Assembly: GCF_001638985.1 (NCBI RefSeq)
Contig: NW_017265152.1
Coordinates: forward strand, 931,262-995,261
Source: Phycomyces blakesleeanus NRRL 1555(-)
Taxonomy: Eukaryota > Mucoromycota > Mucoromycetes > Mucorales > Phycomycetaceae
DNA: 64,000 nt
Direction of reading: 5' to 3'
In this document: piece by piece, positions 36,201 through 50,200 of the stretch
Layout: every line of letters begins with the position of its first letter
Position numbering within the stretch: the first letter of the stretch is position 1
Position numbers and translations under genes: made by a program
The notes under the pieces: generated by a model
Seen by the model: the letters and a program-made list of their open reading frames with translations, nothing else
Databases searched by the model: none
What the model was told of the DNA's origin: nothing

Positions 36201-38950
36201 TAGAATACTTGTATAATATATATATATAAATGTAGTATTGTAATATATAGTAAAGTATCTTTCCAAGCTGTTTGAACGTCGGGGTTTATTATATGATGTA
36301 GAAAGAAGAAATAACTATCAAGCGTGTAAAATAGATATCTTGACATAGTGGTTTCCTTGTGAAAGTCTTTACTAAACTATATAAAACAAGTCAATTTTTT
36401 AAAAAAGCCTTTCTCTTGTGTTTTTCTGTATCATATACTACTTATTATTAAGAAATATACACAGTTTATGGTATAATACATAGAAAACTCTGCTATTATT
36501 CTTGTAATAGTCAAAACTCTATTATATTTCTAAAAAAATCAATCAGACATCGAATATTATATATATACTAAGTACGTTTAAGAGTTTAACAATCTTTAAA
36601 CGCGTGTGCATTCTGTTTTTTGCCGCGGAAACTCTTGTTTTCTATCATGAGTGGCTGTTAAAAGGATGCGCGAATCAACATCGGGCGTCAGTCCGAATGA
36701 GAAAAATAGAAAATTGATCTTTAATGCGCAAGGTTCTGACAAACTCATTTCTGCAAGAACATGATGAGAGTTATATATAAGCTAATGAGCTATTCGCATT
36801 AGCAGAATTGTAGTTGTTGATGGTAAATAAGGTTTCGCATCGTTGTCGCTCGTCTTTTTCTGTTTTTTTGCGTCCTTTTTTGTTTACTTTTTGCTTTTTT
36901 TCATAGTCTTTATCTCTAGTAGTCACATGCATATAAAAATAGTCACACATTGTCCCCCTTCGCTGACGTGTACACCTCCAAAAAAAATGATGGAAGGATA
37001 CAAGAGATGTGTAAAGTAGATGGAAGACTCTTCATTCACTTTAATTCTTTTCACTGAAAAGGAACTCGTGAAACTCAACTCCGTTAAAGTAGTTGAAATG
37101 ACGATTGACGTTCTTTAAAAAAAAAGTGTGTGTTAGGTACCACCATACTCGTCCGTACTATTTTTTGGAATGGGTTCGAGTTTGACCAAAAAGTACAATA
37201 TGACTGTACTGAAGTTCTGACAATATTTTATAGAGTTAAGTTTAAGAGAAACTAAAAGTTTGTAACGATTTTTTAAGAAATAAATAAAGGTGTAGCGGTT
37301 TCTATCAGAGAAAAAAATCTAGCAATTTTAAGCAGAGAAAAAAATTTAGAGCTTTTAAAATATGGAATATTGAATAAATAATTAAGAATTAAGAATAGTA
37401 CTGATCAAACTGGCCATACCAGCAGTAATAATAATATCAGAAATATAAAAAATGTGCTTTCATGCCACAAGATATACGGCTACTTGTATTTTAGCTTCTT
37501 TAACTTTTAATACAAACTATACACTTTGTGCATCGAGGATACAGAAGTTTGGGAATTGTATAATATAAATATACATATTTGGTCCAATAAGTTAATTGAA
37601 GAAAGGGCGTAATCCTGTGGAAGTCGCTGCTTAAAGCTTCAGGCCCTTAGTAGCATCCGTGTATGGACAGACAAGAAATAACATCAATGTTGCGCGCCAA
37701 AAATACATAGCTACCGTTGGGCTTATGAATATTTATATACACATATGCATAATGCACTGCCCTATCATATAAATTATTCTTTTACTCTCTCTCTCTCTTT
37801 CTTTAGAAAAATCTATGGTCTGAAATATTAACGTTATATCTTTAATTAATTAATTAACAAAAAAAATCAGCCATTCTCTTTAATAAAGTCAAAAAAGTTA
37901 TCTGTATCCTTCTCTGTTAAAGCATAATATAAAGATATGTCAGCATCCATTGCACTAAAATTCATACATTTCCTCAGCACATATACTGAATATTTTCTGA
38001 AATAACTATCACTCTCATTTCATTACTAACTACACTCGACTCTATATAGCTCGCTTTGTATCATCAATTTATTATTCTCAGGACGAGTCTCTCATATACT
38101 ATTCTGCTTCTCATCAACCTACCACTAACTCCTGAACTTGCTTTGCCTACTTAATATGCTCCCAAAGTAAATTATTGTCTATTTACTCAGTAAGCAATTC
38201 TTGTGTTAGAATTTTTATACTAGGAAAATTTACCCTTTTAAGTAATATAAACTTTATCTTAAATAGCAATGAAGACCGGTCGATCACAACTAGATGAAGG
38301 CCTACTGGGTTTATCCAAATGATCTGCGCCACCAGATTTTTCTCTATAAAAGAATATATACGTGAATTGAAGTTTTTCGAAATGCAAAAGTCTAAACTTG
38401 CACACGTAAATAGAGTAAAAATAACTGTGTAGAAGGTTTACAGAAATACATAAAATATAAATTTTAATAGTTTTCATCTTTACATTCTCTTCTCAAGAAA
38501 TAATGTATTCCTCTAATATAACAGCTTGTAATATTTTTGTTGATTTTGAAGACCGTCTTGTTAAAGCTACATTTCATCTACCTAGAAAGATTTCCAAGAT
38601 TGAAAGTAAAGTTGAACACCGCCAAATTTTCATATCCGAGTAATTGGGTCAAATCCCTTTTATTAAATTTTTATTATTATTTATAATTATTAAAGTCGTG
38701 AAGTATTTGTAAGCTAGTGAGTCACCTGCATGGTCATCAAATCCACTTGTACTACTTCTTGTCAGATAGAGAGTTTGTCAAACACAATTGCATATACAAT
38801 GATTCATTTTTCCTTGAGTCACTCTTCATCAAACTTCAATGACGCAGTCACTCCATTTTTACTCGGGGTTCTATAAAGATGCTGTCTTCAGAAGCTCAAA
38901 ATAATTGTATACATTATTATTGTTACTTCAAAACAGACAAATATATATAA
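33238..38950. other. Large gene-poor region
   Basis: About 5.7 kb, the largest empty stretch. The left 600 bp, with more balanced composition (CCACGTGG-like E-box near 33670), is the KIN1-like promoter side. A slightly GC-richer block lies at about 36600-37150. Open frames at 34013-34243 and 34594-34797 look like AT-rich chance. I find no transposase, tRNA or snRNA. Confidence 0.5.
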
Positions 38951-40382
38951 ATGTCTCCTTCTGCACCCCAAAAAGCCTTTGGACACAGTCTCCGCAAGGA
39001 CTTTTTCCTCGAGTCTAAATACGTTCCTGTTAACCACGGATCTTATGGTACCTACCCCCGTTCTGTGCGTGCTGTTATGCGTGATTACCAGGATAAAGGC
39101 GAGGAACAGCCAGATAGATGGTTCCGCCTAGAATTCGCAGCTGTCGTTAAGCAAAATCTTGAGCGAATCGCTTCTCTTTTGCACTGTGATAGCAATGATA
39201 TTGTATATGTTCAGAACGCATCAACTGCTGCCAGTACTGTTCTTCGTAGTCTTCCATTTGAGAAGGGGGACAAGATCTTGTGTGTAAGAATTTTCTCATT
39301 TAACTATTCATTGTTGTTTGACTTACAATGTTATCATTAGTATTCGACTGCTTATAATGCAATTGATCGTGCTAATGAGTATGTGAAAGACAGCAGAGAC
39401 GCTAAGTTGATCAAGATTACTCTTAACTACCCCATGAGCGATGAAGAGATCATTCAGTTGACAAGAGAGACAATCGAGAAAGAGCAAGCGAAAGGTGACG
39501 GTCGTTTCCGAATCTGTGTAATGGACGCTTTGATTTCCATTCCTGGTGTTCTATTTCCTTACAAAGATGTCACTAAGCTTGTCAAGAGTTATAATATGCT
39601 CGCTATGGTCGATGGCGCCCATGCTATTGGTAATTATCCACACAAACACTTTTGTCAGTAGCTATACTCATGCCTACTTTCTTAAAAAGGTCAAATTCCT
39701 TTGGATTTGACAGCACTGGATGCCGATTTTTTCTTCACAAACGGCCACAAGTGGATGTTTATGCCCCGTGGATGTGCTGTACTGTATGTAGCTAAACGTA
39801 ATCAGGGTCATGTTCATCCCTTATCAATCAATGCCAAATACATGCATCACAAAGATGCTCAAGATAATTCTTCTTTCCAAAACGAATTTGGTGGTTTGTC
39901 AACCACTATCGACTGTGCTAACTACTTGTGCGCTAATGCAGGTAAAAGAAGTGCAGTTTTTTTTATAAATCACTAGCATGTATACAGTACAGAATAACCT
40001 TAAAAATATTTATATAGCTTTGGACTATCGTCAGTCCCTTGGTGGTGAAGATGCAATTATGAAGTATTGTAATGACCTGGCTGTCAAGGGCGGTGCTTTA
40101 GTTGCAAAAATTCTAGGTACGGAAGTTATGGAGAACAAAGCCAAAACCCTGACAGTTGCCATGGTCAATGTGCGTGTTCCTGTTGGAAAGACAACTAAGT
40201 CTGACGCCGAACTTACTGCTTATTTTATCAACGAACTTGTTTACAAGCACAACACTATGATCTCGGTATTTAAGCACAATGGTCTTTGGTGGGCACGCTT
40301 CTGCGCTCAAGTTTATGTTGAGCTTGAGGATTTTGAGAAAGCAGCAAAGGCTTTATTGGAAGTATGCAAGACCATTGCCTAG
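38951..40382 (+). CDS. PLP-dependent class V aminotransferase-like lyase (Egt2-like)
   Basis: Four exons (38951-39283, 39341-39629, 39690-39941, 40018-40382) encode 412 residues. The fold is the class V aminotransferase/cysteine desulfurase type: [13 protein letters not shown] at the start, a cofactor-contact region [28 protein letters not shown] with the PLP-contacting Asp, and the Schiff-base lysine in [14 protein letters not shown]. The ending [20 protein letters not shown] is typical of the isopenicillin-N-epimerase-like group. That group includes fungal Egt2, the hercynylcysteine-sulfoxide lyase of ergothioneine synthesis. Family placement is firm; the Egt2 role is inference, and the substrate could differ. 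Confidence 0.88.
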
Positions 40383-40568
40383 CCATAAATATCAAACAAT
40401 AAAACCCTTTTTTTCATATCCAATCATAAATCCCATTTCCCGTTTTCGATCCATTAGATACTAGCGTATCACGCTTAATATAATCTTCTATAAAGAACGT
40501 CTTTGTTTGTTTGTTTGTTTGTTTGTGTTTGCGTTGCTGTTGTTTTGCTTGTGTTAATTACTACAGAT

Positions 40569-41398
40569 TTAGTCGATGAGTCTCTTTCTCTTGAAGAAGC
40601 GACGAAGGTAAAGGATTTGCCATGTTCCCAGTCCAATAAGGGTGAACAGGGACAATATGCTGAACCATTTAACACGGTTGTTGGTGGATTCTACACAAAA
40701 AATATCAGTAATTCTGTCAATGTCATAGTTTGGTTTAAATACACTTACCGTTGGTGTCTCTCATACGGGCTTCACGTCTCTTCAGATAGTTCATCTCATC
40801 CACAATTTCCTTAACTACAGTCTCAAGCTTACGAAGTTCTAACTCAAGGGGGTTAAGCTTCTCAGCCTTGGCGATCTTCTCGAAATCCATAGCTTCGGCA
40901 CCGACGTTAAAGTCAAGATCAACAGTACGAAGATATTCGGGAGATTCATGGAAGCCTATTTCATAGTATGAGATACATAGAGTTTCTGGCTAAGCTATTT
41001 ACCTTCAGAAAGAGAATTAGTAAAGCAAATGCTGACAACACCATCTGAATGAGTATTGAAGGCATTGCGGAGTTCATTTGAGACGTCTTTCTTGGACACA
41101 TAGACGGTGGGAGTAGCGCTGTCATCTGCAATCTTTATTGAAAAAGTTCTCGGTTATCTAGACTTTTTAAATAAAGCATATAATGATGTTTTACCTCAAG
41201 GTCTATACGCTGGTTGTAACCTTGGCCAATACGGACTGTAGCCAAAATCATTGTGTCTTTAGGAACATACTGAGAAAGACATCTCTTGTTTTCCTTGGCA
41301 CGGTCAGGAGTAACTGCAACCAGATCAAATTTTACAGCCTTTACAACAGCAAGAACACCGAGGATAAGGACGAGTAATGGAAGGAATGCTTGCCGCAT
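40569..41398 (-). CDS. ERV25: p24/emp24 family cargo receptor (Erv25/TMED10 type)
   Basis: Four exons (41398-41195, 41132-41003, 40955-40749, 40690-40569) encode 220 residues. A signal peptide ([14 protein letters not shown]) is followed by a GOLD domain with the two cysteines in KRCLSQYV and SICFTNS, then a coiled coil ([20 protein letters not shown]). One membrane span follows ([20 protein letters not shown]), then the cytosolic tail [11 protein letters not shown]. The FF pair and following basic residues are the COPII and COPI signals of the delta-type p24 proteins. It cycles between ER and Golgi and packages cargo such as GPI-anchored proteins. The neighbouring MID1 gene is divergent. Confidence 0.93.
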
Positions 41399-41622
41399 GA
41401 TGGCCGATGAAGTGGAGAAAGGGTAACGCGTGCCTTGCTGCGATTCGGCCTTTTCGATAAGATCTACAATGATTGGACGTTGTCTGTGACGACACACAGA
41501 CTCTTTTTGGCTTTTTGATTTCCGCAAAGGTGCACAGTGTCCATATTCAAAGGAACGTCTAAGTGTTGGGTACAAGGCAATGTCCAGTCGAAACTCATTC
41601 CTGTGACTTTGTGATTTCGGCC
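41399..41622. promoter_or_regulatory. Shared divergent promoter region, ERV25 and MID1
   Basis: Only 224 bp separate the two start codons, so both promoters must overlap or lie in 5' leaders here. The ERV25 frame stays open upstream to about 41575, but p24 proteins start at the signal peptide at 41398. I cannot name individual sites. Confidence 0.6.
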
Positions 41623-43299
41623 ATGCTTATTCTTGTTCTTGGACTTTTACTTTCTTTATTTTCATCAAATGTCTTTGCTCAGGCACCAATTACTATACAG
41701 CTGAACAACTCTCAGATCATATCGCTATCAATTGACTCGGGAGATCTACAACATTTCTATTTTCCCGTCGAAACTGCAACAATTCTTGCTTTGTCAACCA
41801 TTCATGATTCTTTTACAAAGAGGGATATTTCACCGATTTACTTGACGCTTACCAGCTGCAGCCAGCCAACCCCTCCAGACAACTATCAAGGTCAAGTGCC
41901 TTCTCTGGATGTCTTTTTGTCATTGAGCAACGATAATACACTTCCCGGTCCAAGCAATGGGATACCTGTTAACGGGTCATTTGGAGGAAGAACTTCATGG
42001 GAAGGAGATTCTACATTTCCGAAAGTATGGATCGGTGTAGTAGCTCCGACTCTAAACGATCATTGGACTGGAAGCTGGACATTCGAGATTGGCATATCTA
42101 CTCAACGTAAGTAAATAAGCTAATAATGACTTTTTTTTAAAAAAATAATAATAATACAGTATATGCTAATACCATCTCACTAGAATGGATGCACCCTCCT
42201 TTATTGACTGGCTCTCTTGGTGAGCCCGCTATGGTTCTAGACGACACCGATACTACTCATGCACTCTTCCTTACTTCTCCTTACGAATCATCGACAGCTC
42301 CTAACGTGTCGCTTCTCTTAGCCGGACATGTACCGACAGAACTCATGTATTCTCTTTGTGCCATCAAACCTTACCAGATTACAAATTTTAGTCTCAACAC
42401 TACCCTGACTAGCCGTGGACCTAGTGTAGCAGCACGGCAGCAACTCTATGTTTCAGGTCTAACCGGGGACGCTGTATATATTGCATATCTCTTGGAAACA
42501 CAGAACGGACAAATGACGTTTGGACCTCCTATAGAAATCCAGACAAAATCACCAGGCAAGCATACACATGTCTACCCAGAAAACAAAGATCGACTAACCA
42601 GCCCACGGTGAAGATACAGATGCAAGCTGTCGCCTGATATATAATCTTGGTTTTTGCGACCAGGTAGCTTACAGTGTTCCCGTAGGAGCTACGATTGGTC
42701 TTGATACATCAGAAATTGCTAGTAACTATGATACTCAAGCAAAAGCAACGTTTGATCCTTTTGGAACTGCTCTGTCACAGTTTAACTGTGAAAAAACACA
42801 GTATTCTCTTGTGCGCAACTGTAACGATTGTTATATGGATTACAAGCGTTGGCTTTGCTCAGTCACAATTCCTCGCTGTACTTCTGCTCTATCTTCTGTA
42901 CCTGGAACACAAGCCAGCGGACAATTCCCGGCAGTATCTGTCAGATCAATTCCTACAAACCGATCCCGAAATCCTTGGATTGATCAGAATATGACACCTG
43001 GTCCATGGGTCGAATTACTTCCATGCATTGATCTGTGTTATCGGGTTGTTCAGAGCTGCCCTCCATTTTTACAATTTAATTGTCCTATTGGGGATCTTGC
43101 TATGTACCAGTATGGCTATTGGCAAAACGGAGAACTCAGTGCAAATGATACAACTTTCACATATGATGTTAATCACCCAACATGTAATCGCAACGGACTA
43201 GATACCACACTTTTGGTTATTAGTGAAGCTATAAATATAAAGGTATCAGGATCTCTGGCTTTTATAGGTTTATTCTGGATGATCTGGTGGAATATATAA
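41623..43299 (+). CDS. MID1: Mid1, stretch-activated calcium channel subunit
   Basis: Three exons (41623-42106, 42184-42555, 42602-43299) encode 517 residues, close to yeast Mid1 (548). A signal peptide (MLILVLGLLLSLFSSNVFAQ) leads an N-glycosylation-rich ectodomain. The C-terminal cysteine-rich domain has the Mid1 pattern: NCNDCYMDYKRWLCSVTIPR and PCIDLCYRVVQSCPPFLQFN. A hydrophobic end (SLAFIGLFWMIWW) may be a GPI or membrane anchor. Mid1 works with the Cch1 channel in calcium influx after cell-wall or ER stress. Intron 2 is 46 bp with a GC donor. Confidence 0.93.
42556..42601 (+). other. 46-bp GC-AG intron in MID1
   Basis: The exon ends ACCAG, the intron begins GCAAGC and contains GACTAAC just before its AACCAG acceptor. 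Removing 46 bases restores the frame into GEDTDASCRLIYNLGFCDQV, needed for the Cys-rich domain. Without splicing a stop follows within 20 codons. Confidence 0.75.
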
Positions 43300-44130
43300 C
43301 TTCAGAACCTCCATATAAATAATAATAATAATAAGAATAACAATAAAATACACCAGAATTTATACCACTAGAATAACTCCAATAAGAAAAGAATATGGTG
43401 CAATAAAAGATAAACATCCAAGTTTCTTTTGGTGTTTTTCAAAATTCAGTAACTTTTACTACATCCAAGTTATTGCTAATAAATAAACAGGAAAGTTTTA
43501 GTTTCTTCTTCTTAATATCAAAAGAAAACCGATGGTCACTATAGCAAGGAATAAACTTTCAATATGAATTTTCCCAGCTCTGGATGCTTGGTTATCAGAT
43601 ATAGCAGTACTTAAGCACCGAACAATAATAATCAATATCAAAGAGCTATTGAGTAAATTATATTTCTATAGTTTGGTCTTAAGGTAGCTACTGTAACATA
43701 TATTGATTTTGCTTTATTTTTGACTTTGCTTTTATATGAGCTTCGCCATAGATTGTACATAAGGTACAGAAATATGTAAAGTTTAGTAAAGGCAACTATT
43801 TATTTCAATGACAAATTTATAGCAATATTCACATATAAAGCGCCCAAATCTCAAGTTCAAAAATTGCAAATTTGAAAACCTTGATATTTATTATCGATTG
43901 CACCATTTACGCAAACATATTTTATAAATATATTTTCCCCCTCGCTTTTGCTTCGAAGATTAAAATAGCTGTCATATCATATATAAGAAATCGCTACTCA
44001 AGACCTTCTCTAATAAAGTAATTTGCTTTCGTAGCAGCCCCATTTATAAAAATGAGCTAATTAGTACGCCATATTGAAAATAACAACAGGCGTATTTATA
44101 TTAAATATTTAAATATTTGTATATCTAACA
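43300..44130. other. Convergent 3' spacer, MID1 and ATR-like gene
   Basis: About 830 bp of AT-rich DNA with an AATAATAAT stretch near 43320. Nothing coding is supportable. Confidence 0.55.
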
Positions 44131-44176
44131 TTATATAAATGGTGCCCAACCTAATATATAGATAAATACAAAGGAA

Positions 44177-44216
<40 letters not shown>

Positions 44217-47200
44217 TGTACAAAATCTTTTCTTTTCTTACCAAAATACATGTTGGCCAAATTTTCGGTTTTTGTAGCTTCATGGATTAGTCTAGCTACT
44301 TGATCCTTTGGCTTTTCATTATCTTCTTCGGTAGGTAAGTTAGCCTTAAATAAGGCATCGCCAGATATCTTTTCTGCCATACTATTGATAATATACTTTG
44401 CATCATTTTTGTTATTTCCATTAGCGTGTGGCACTCGTTTTTTGTATGACACTGGGTCATGTACAAAAGTCTCAAAAACACTCAGTAACGATTCTTTGTT
44501 TTCTTGCAGTACTCGCAGAGTCACCCTGCAGGACTTTTCAAATTTTCCTAAAAAAAAGGTGTTAATTTTATGCATACTAAAATATCAAAGTATAAAACTT
44601 ACCTTTGTACCCCAAAACACCCAACGCATCGACAAGACTCTGCGTGAGTCTGAATGGCACAACTTCAGGAACAGGAAGATCCGAACCCTTGAATTTTGTA
44701 CATGTCAAGTTTAATATCATTAATATGGGTTGTTTTGAAGCTCATAATCTACAGAAAGTTTACCCTACTTTGTCAAATAACATATTAAGGTCTACATGAA
44801 TGCAATCTCCAGATAACCTATCGAATAATATATTCTCGGCATGTCGGTCTCCTAGACTAAAATATAGACGTGCATGAGTTTCATTTTTTTTTCTTTGGCA
44901 GTCATTAATAGCAATTATTACCCAAGAACATATCCAACAATTGACATCACGGCTAGAGTATTTGTATATCGTGTTCTTGCTGCTAGCCAAAGAGAAGGTT
45001 CAGGAAAGCAATCTAAAAACCAGTTATTGAGGTGGCAAGGAAAACTGTAACATAAGAAGAAGGTTAAACAAAATAAATTGCTTTTGCTAATAAAAATATC
45101 TTTGTATTCTTGCCTTGGGAGTATTTCCTTGATGAATCTATTTATTTTCTTTTTGGACGATAATGGAATAGTCGGTTTATCAACAGGATCCATAATTTCT
45201 TTCGCTTTTTCCGCTCGACTCTGTTATTCGCAGTTTACTTTTAGTCGTTTGTTATTAAGCAACAACTATACGTTAAAAGCTTACTTGATAATCTATCCCA
45301 TGTTTTTCGTATTCTCGCGCAGTTATTAGTTTAAGCGTTTCTAGATTGTCAATCCACTGCAAAAGTCCCCATTCGTGACCCAATGGGATAACTGCGTATG
45401 TTCGAATGTCTGTTATAGAAAGATGATTAAAACTTGCTATATATAAATTTACACAATAGAATATTCTCCTTACATAGCGATCTATCTCTTGCTTCTGGAT
45501 CCTTTCTTAGAAAATTGTTAATCATATAGCAAAATTCCATTACTCTGGCATCTTTTCTGAGATCATCACTTGTTTTACAGAGGAAACAATAGCGCTTTCC
45601 ATCCGTTCCAATCAACTCAATCTTCTTTGGTTTTTGTAGAGATTGCATCATAATAACTCTTGGATAAATTCCTAAAATCAGAAATATATAAACAAAACAT
45701 ATATACATACATAGAGTGCAGGATCCATGTTACATACATTAAATAAATAATAATTTTCTTTTGTAAATTATCAAATTACCTTGAATCTTTGGCAAGTTTC
45801 GAGGGAACGGGTTATAATCATGACCTTCTTCTTCGGGTTCTGGCAGTCTAGCTACCAGTGCGAGCTCTTGAGGAATATAAAGGTCAAGATCTCTAAAGAG
45901 TTTTATACCAGGATGCTGTGTTAAAATAGTCGCGCGATTTACAAAAGCTCGTGGATGAATATTGGATATTCCTTGGAGGACTCTATTAAAAATTTTGGCA
46001 TCCTATCATAACATTTTAAGTAAGAAGGGAGGTCATAAATGTTGTTTGAGTATCAATTTTTTAAACTTTACATTGATGATTTTCTTGTAATTTTCGCCAG
46101 TTTTCTAGTTTACAAACAATTAGAATACAGTATATACATATTAGTTGACAGACAGCACAATATATTGGATACTGTATATCTTACAGCACGAGCTTCTTTA
46201 TCCTTTTGAACGTCATCCAAAATATCTCTGCATTGCGACTTTAGCATATCCGATGGCGACTCAAGTGCAGCCAAGAGGGGCCACACAGCCATTCGAGGGT
46301 AAGCCAAGAAAACCTTCTTTATCATTGCAATAAATGGAGCTGTAATAATTCCTTTGTCATTTGCAAGTCTAGATATAAGGCGGGGAAGTACAAGGGCAAG
46401 CTTTCGGGTAGAAATGTTAATAAGCTTACAGGTTTACGCATATTTGTATATATTGGCTTTTTCTTTCTTTTACCTGATAAGGCTTAATAGCGTGTATATC
46501 TTTGGAAAGTTTATCAGCTGCAAGTTCGCATGTACTTTTAATATCTTGGTATTCTACTGTGGTCAATCTAATTAATAGACCATTTAATATGAGTATATAT
46601 ACATATTATAGAATAGCCTTTTAATTATATATAGACTACTTACGTGGGATAATCCTTTAAATCCATTAAGCAATATTCAGTAAACTCGGACCACAAAGTC
46701 AGCATCCTTGGCATGGTTTGGTTAAACATTTGTGACCCTGCACTGAGTGCTCTAATATAAGATCGAATGACAACCACAAGAGAGTAAACGCTGATATTTT
46801 AATGCAATAAAAATAGTGAGCTTGCTGAAATAACACATCATCATAAATCAAAACTTACTAATTTTTTAAAGGGGCTGTTTTTTTGAGAATGGGAAGTTGT
46901 CTTTCATAAAACGCGCATAGTGCAAAAAGTCCTTCTTCCCATCTTTTAAGAGTATATCAAGCGTAAGCTTTACAAGTTATATATTAATTTTCTACACTTA
47001 CTTTGGATATTCGGTGGCAATTATTTTATATGCATCCTTGAAATTGATATTCTGTACCAATGCCTCTTCTTGGTACTTAACCAAAAGAAGATTCCTCTGA
47101 TTGAAATTTAGAATGAGTATCTTAGCTCGTTGATAGTTTTTATTTGCTATATATATATATACTAGGTTTAAGCTACAAAGACACCTTTTCACAAATTATA

Positions 47201-50200
47201 CAAGGGCTAATTTAAATACAAACACGTATATTGTGCTATATAAAATTACAAAGATATGTCTAGATAATTTGAAAAAAGAAAATATATACTTTATTCTTAC
47301 CTCCTTTAGTGGGTTCGACATGCCTTTCAATATAGCAATAGCTCGATCCCTCTTCTGGGTCTCCCAGTATAATTTTGCCTTCTCTATACAAGTATATTGA
47401 AGCTTCAAACTTTCTGCATTTTGAACCGCATCAAAAGCTGTACTAGTATCGCCAGCTTCGCGCGCTGTTTTTGCTAAAAGAAGCCACATGTTTCCTATGT
47501 CTGCCTTGACCATCTTTGAAATACTGTTTGGCATTTTTTCCTCACTTTAAAAAAAAAGAAAATATAAAAACAATAGTGTACCATATATTTTATAATCTTT
47601 ATGCAATTCAAATACTTTACTTACCGCACAGAATCCATTACTCGAATTCTTGATGTAATGACTTGTTTTCTTGTTGGATAATCTTGGGCAAGAAGCATAG
47701 ACTGAGAATTCCATGAGTTTCTAAGTTCCTCTATAGGCTTATATCCAGGTTTTGAAGGGTCCCGCATAGATGTCTTCTCAAAGGCAATGAGACAATCTTC
47801 AACTTCTTGTAATATTTGTAGATTAAGTATATAGTGATAAGAGCTTCGATACGATGAAGTAGCAAGAGCAGAGTGCTCGCCTATTAGGTTTAGCCTGGCT
47901 TTGTTGATGTAGAAAAATGAATTTGTGTAGCTCTTTGAATGAATGCTCGAATAAATTAAGGCAAGAAGCGACTCAAAGGTTTCGGCTATTGGTCTTTCCA
48001 GAAGTTTACCCAACGCGTCCCATTGCGATAGTTTCATTGAAGCTTCCGCCACCAACGCATTTGTTTGCGCAGTAGATTCGGGATACTTGTCGCCTAGCTC
48101 AATTGCTCTGATGCGCATAGTATCTTATTATAAAAGTGATCAATATACTTAACGATCTCCTTATTGGTATTATTATACTGACAATATAAGTATATATGTA
48201 TATATTACCATAAGCGCCTTCGTTTCTAAGGCATTTAAAATATTCACCGTAATACTGAGGACCCAGCTTAGACTCGACCAAACGGTCAAGGTGTTTCCGG
48301 GCCGCAAGCTCCCATCGTCCTTCACTTTCATTCAACATGATTCCCATTTCTTCGCTGAGAGGAATGTCAAAACTAGAAAACGCAGCGTCTATATTTTCAG
48401 CATCGTTCATTTGAGCATATATTTTCCACAAATTCTCATTGATCTTTGGTTTTTCTGATTTTGGTATTGATCGAATATAAGCTTCCTCGTGCATAAGTGC
48501 TTGGGCATACGCTTTGCTTTGATAGGAAGCCATCGACATCAGTTTATCTGACATAAACCCAAGGAAATGGTTGACTTTCTTAACATAAAAACCAGGATCT
48601 ATATCCGATTTTTTTTGTTTTTGCTGAATCCACTTGCGACAGTATGCTGTAATATGAACAACCGCCTTGTTGTATAAAGATACAATTAATATCGATAAAA
48701 TTCTTTGGCTGTATATAAAGAATTAAGTATATATCATGTGTGTGTTTTTTTTACCTGAAGGGAGCGTTGGCGCAGTTTCTCGTCAAGATTATTTTCAGTA
48801 GAATTTATTTCCAAAACCTTTACTAGCTCCATTGAAATATTACTGATTGTATTAGAATTTCCATTGATGATGTGATGGAGGATAATATAAGGAATCAAGT
48901 GGAAAACAATTTCGTCTCTTTCGGAATACACTGCCGGAATACAAGCCGAGAAAATATCACGAGTGATTCCGTTCGAGTCTTCGACGAGTCTGTGGTACCA
49001 TTTCTTGAGCCACTGAGAAAATCCCACCTTTGGATATATTGGATATTCTGGAATGGCTATATCCCATCTACTTTGAAATGTTGTGCTAAGCAGAGGATGT
49101 AGCATATTTTGTAACTTTACAGGGAACTGATGCCAGCTATCCAGGATTTCGCGATTTATCTCTATATCGTCTTGTAAAAGATCTCTAAATCCAGCCTGAA
49201 AGAGAAGTTCTTGCATAGTGAAATAAAGTTTCTGATGAACTTTCACGCTAGTTGAAGCCATAAACGAAGGTACGAGTCGTGTTTGAATGATATTACATAT
49301 GAAGTTTCTTGCATCTTTCTGATTTCCGAAATCTCCGAGGAAAATGAATCCACTCGTATTTTCAATGATAACTAGTCGGCTGGGGTCTGTCGCCCCTAAT
49401 AGGCCTAGACATTTCGCAGCAACCATCTTAATCTCGTCTCGGACGGTTATATCCTTTGACAGTTTGAGGAGTAATGAAAATAACTGATAATTTTCTTTCA
49501 ATTTTTTGATTGTTTCATAGTTGCCGTACTTGAGAAAGTGCTGGAGTCGGGTAAGTATGGGTAATATGGTTGCGAATTCCTCGGTAAAAAGACTTTCCAA
49601 CAAAGTTTCGATATAAATTATGGTGTCTTCATAAAACTCTATTATGCGTTTATCAATGGATGTCTTGATATGTTTCAATTCTTCAAATTTTGGTATTTCT
49701 GGCAATCTTAGTAGGAGAGGTAGTGTCAATATTGACTCCTCGAATAGGATTCCATGCAGTGCAAAGACAACTGTATTCTTGGTTTCGGTGTCAAGATATT
49801 GGAATACTCTCAAGAGTCCTTCAACGATAGTTGGAAGGTATATAGAAATAGAGTCTTTGTTCAGTCCACCGATAAGTGTTACCCATAATATAGAAGCATT
49901 TTTTTGCAAGCCTGGGATATTCCCTACCATCTGAATGACGGTAATCAACTAAAATTTGCATGAAACAGAGTAGTTTAATGATTTTTTATTTATTTATTTA
50001 TGAAATTTTACTTAAAGATGAGGTTACCCTACCCGGAGGGAAGAGAGGAACAAAGCTTCTAGTTATACTTTAAGACTACTCATTTCTTTATTTACCTGTA
50101 CAGCATAACTTTCAATATCAGGACCCAATAATGTCGCAATGTGATTTAGGGCATTCAGGGTTTGTGGATGAGTAACATCATTCTTTCCTCTCCGTTTCTC

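Noticed and set aside
36600..37150. GC-richer island in the large spacer, considered as an RNA gene or relic
   Set aside because: No snRNA, snoRNA or tRNA signature and no reading frame; composition alone is not enough.
37150..37185. GGGTTCGAGTTTG, resembling a tRNA B box
   Set aside because: It lacks the CC at the end of the B box, and no acceptor stem or A box is found upstream.
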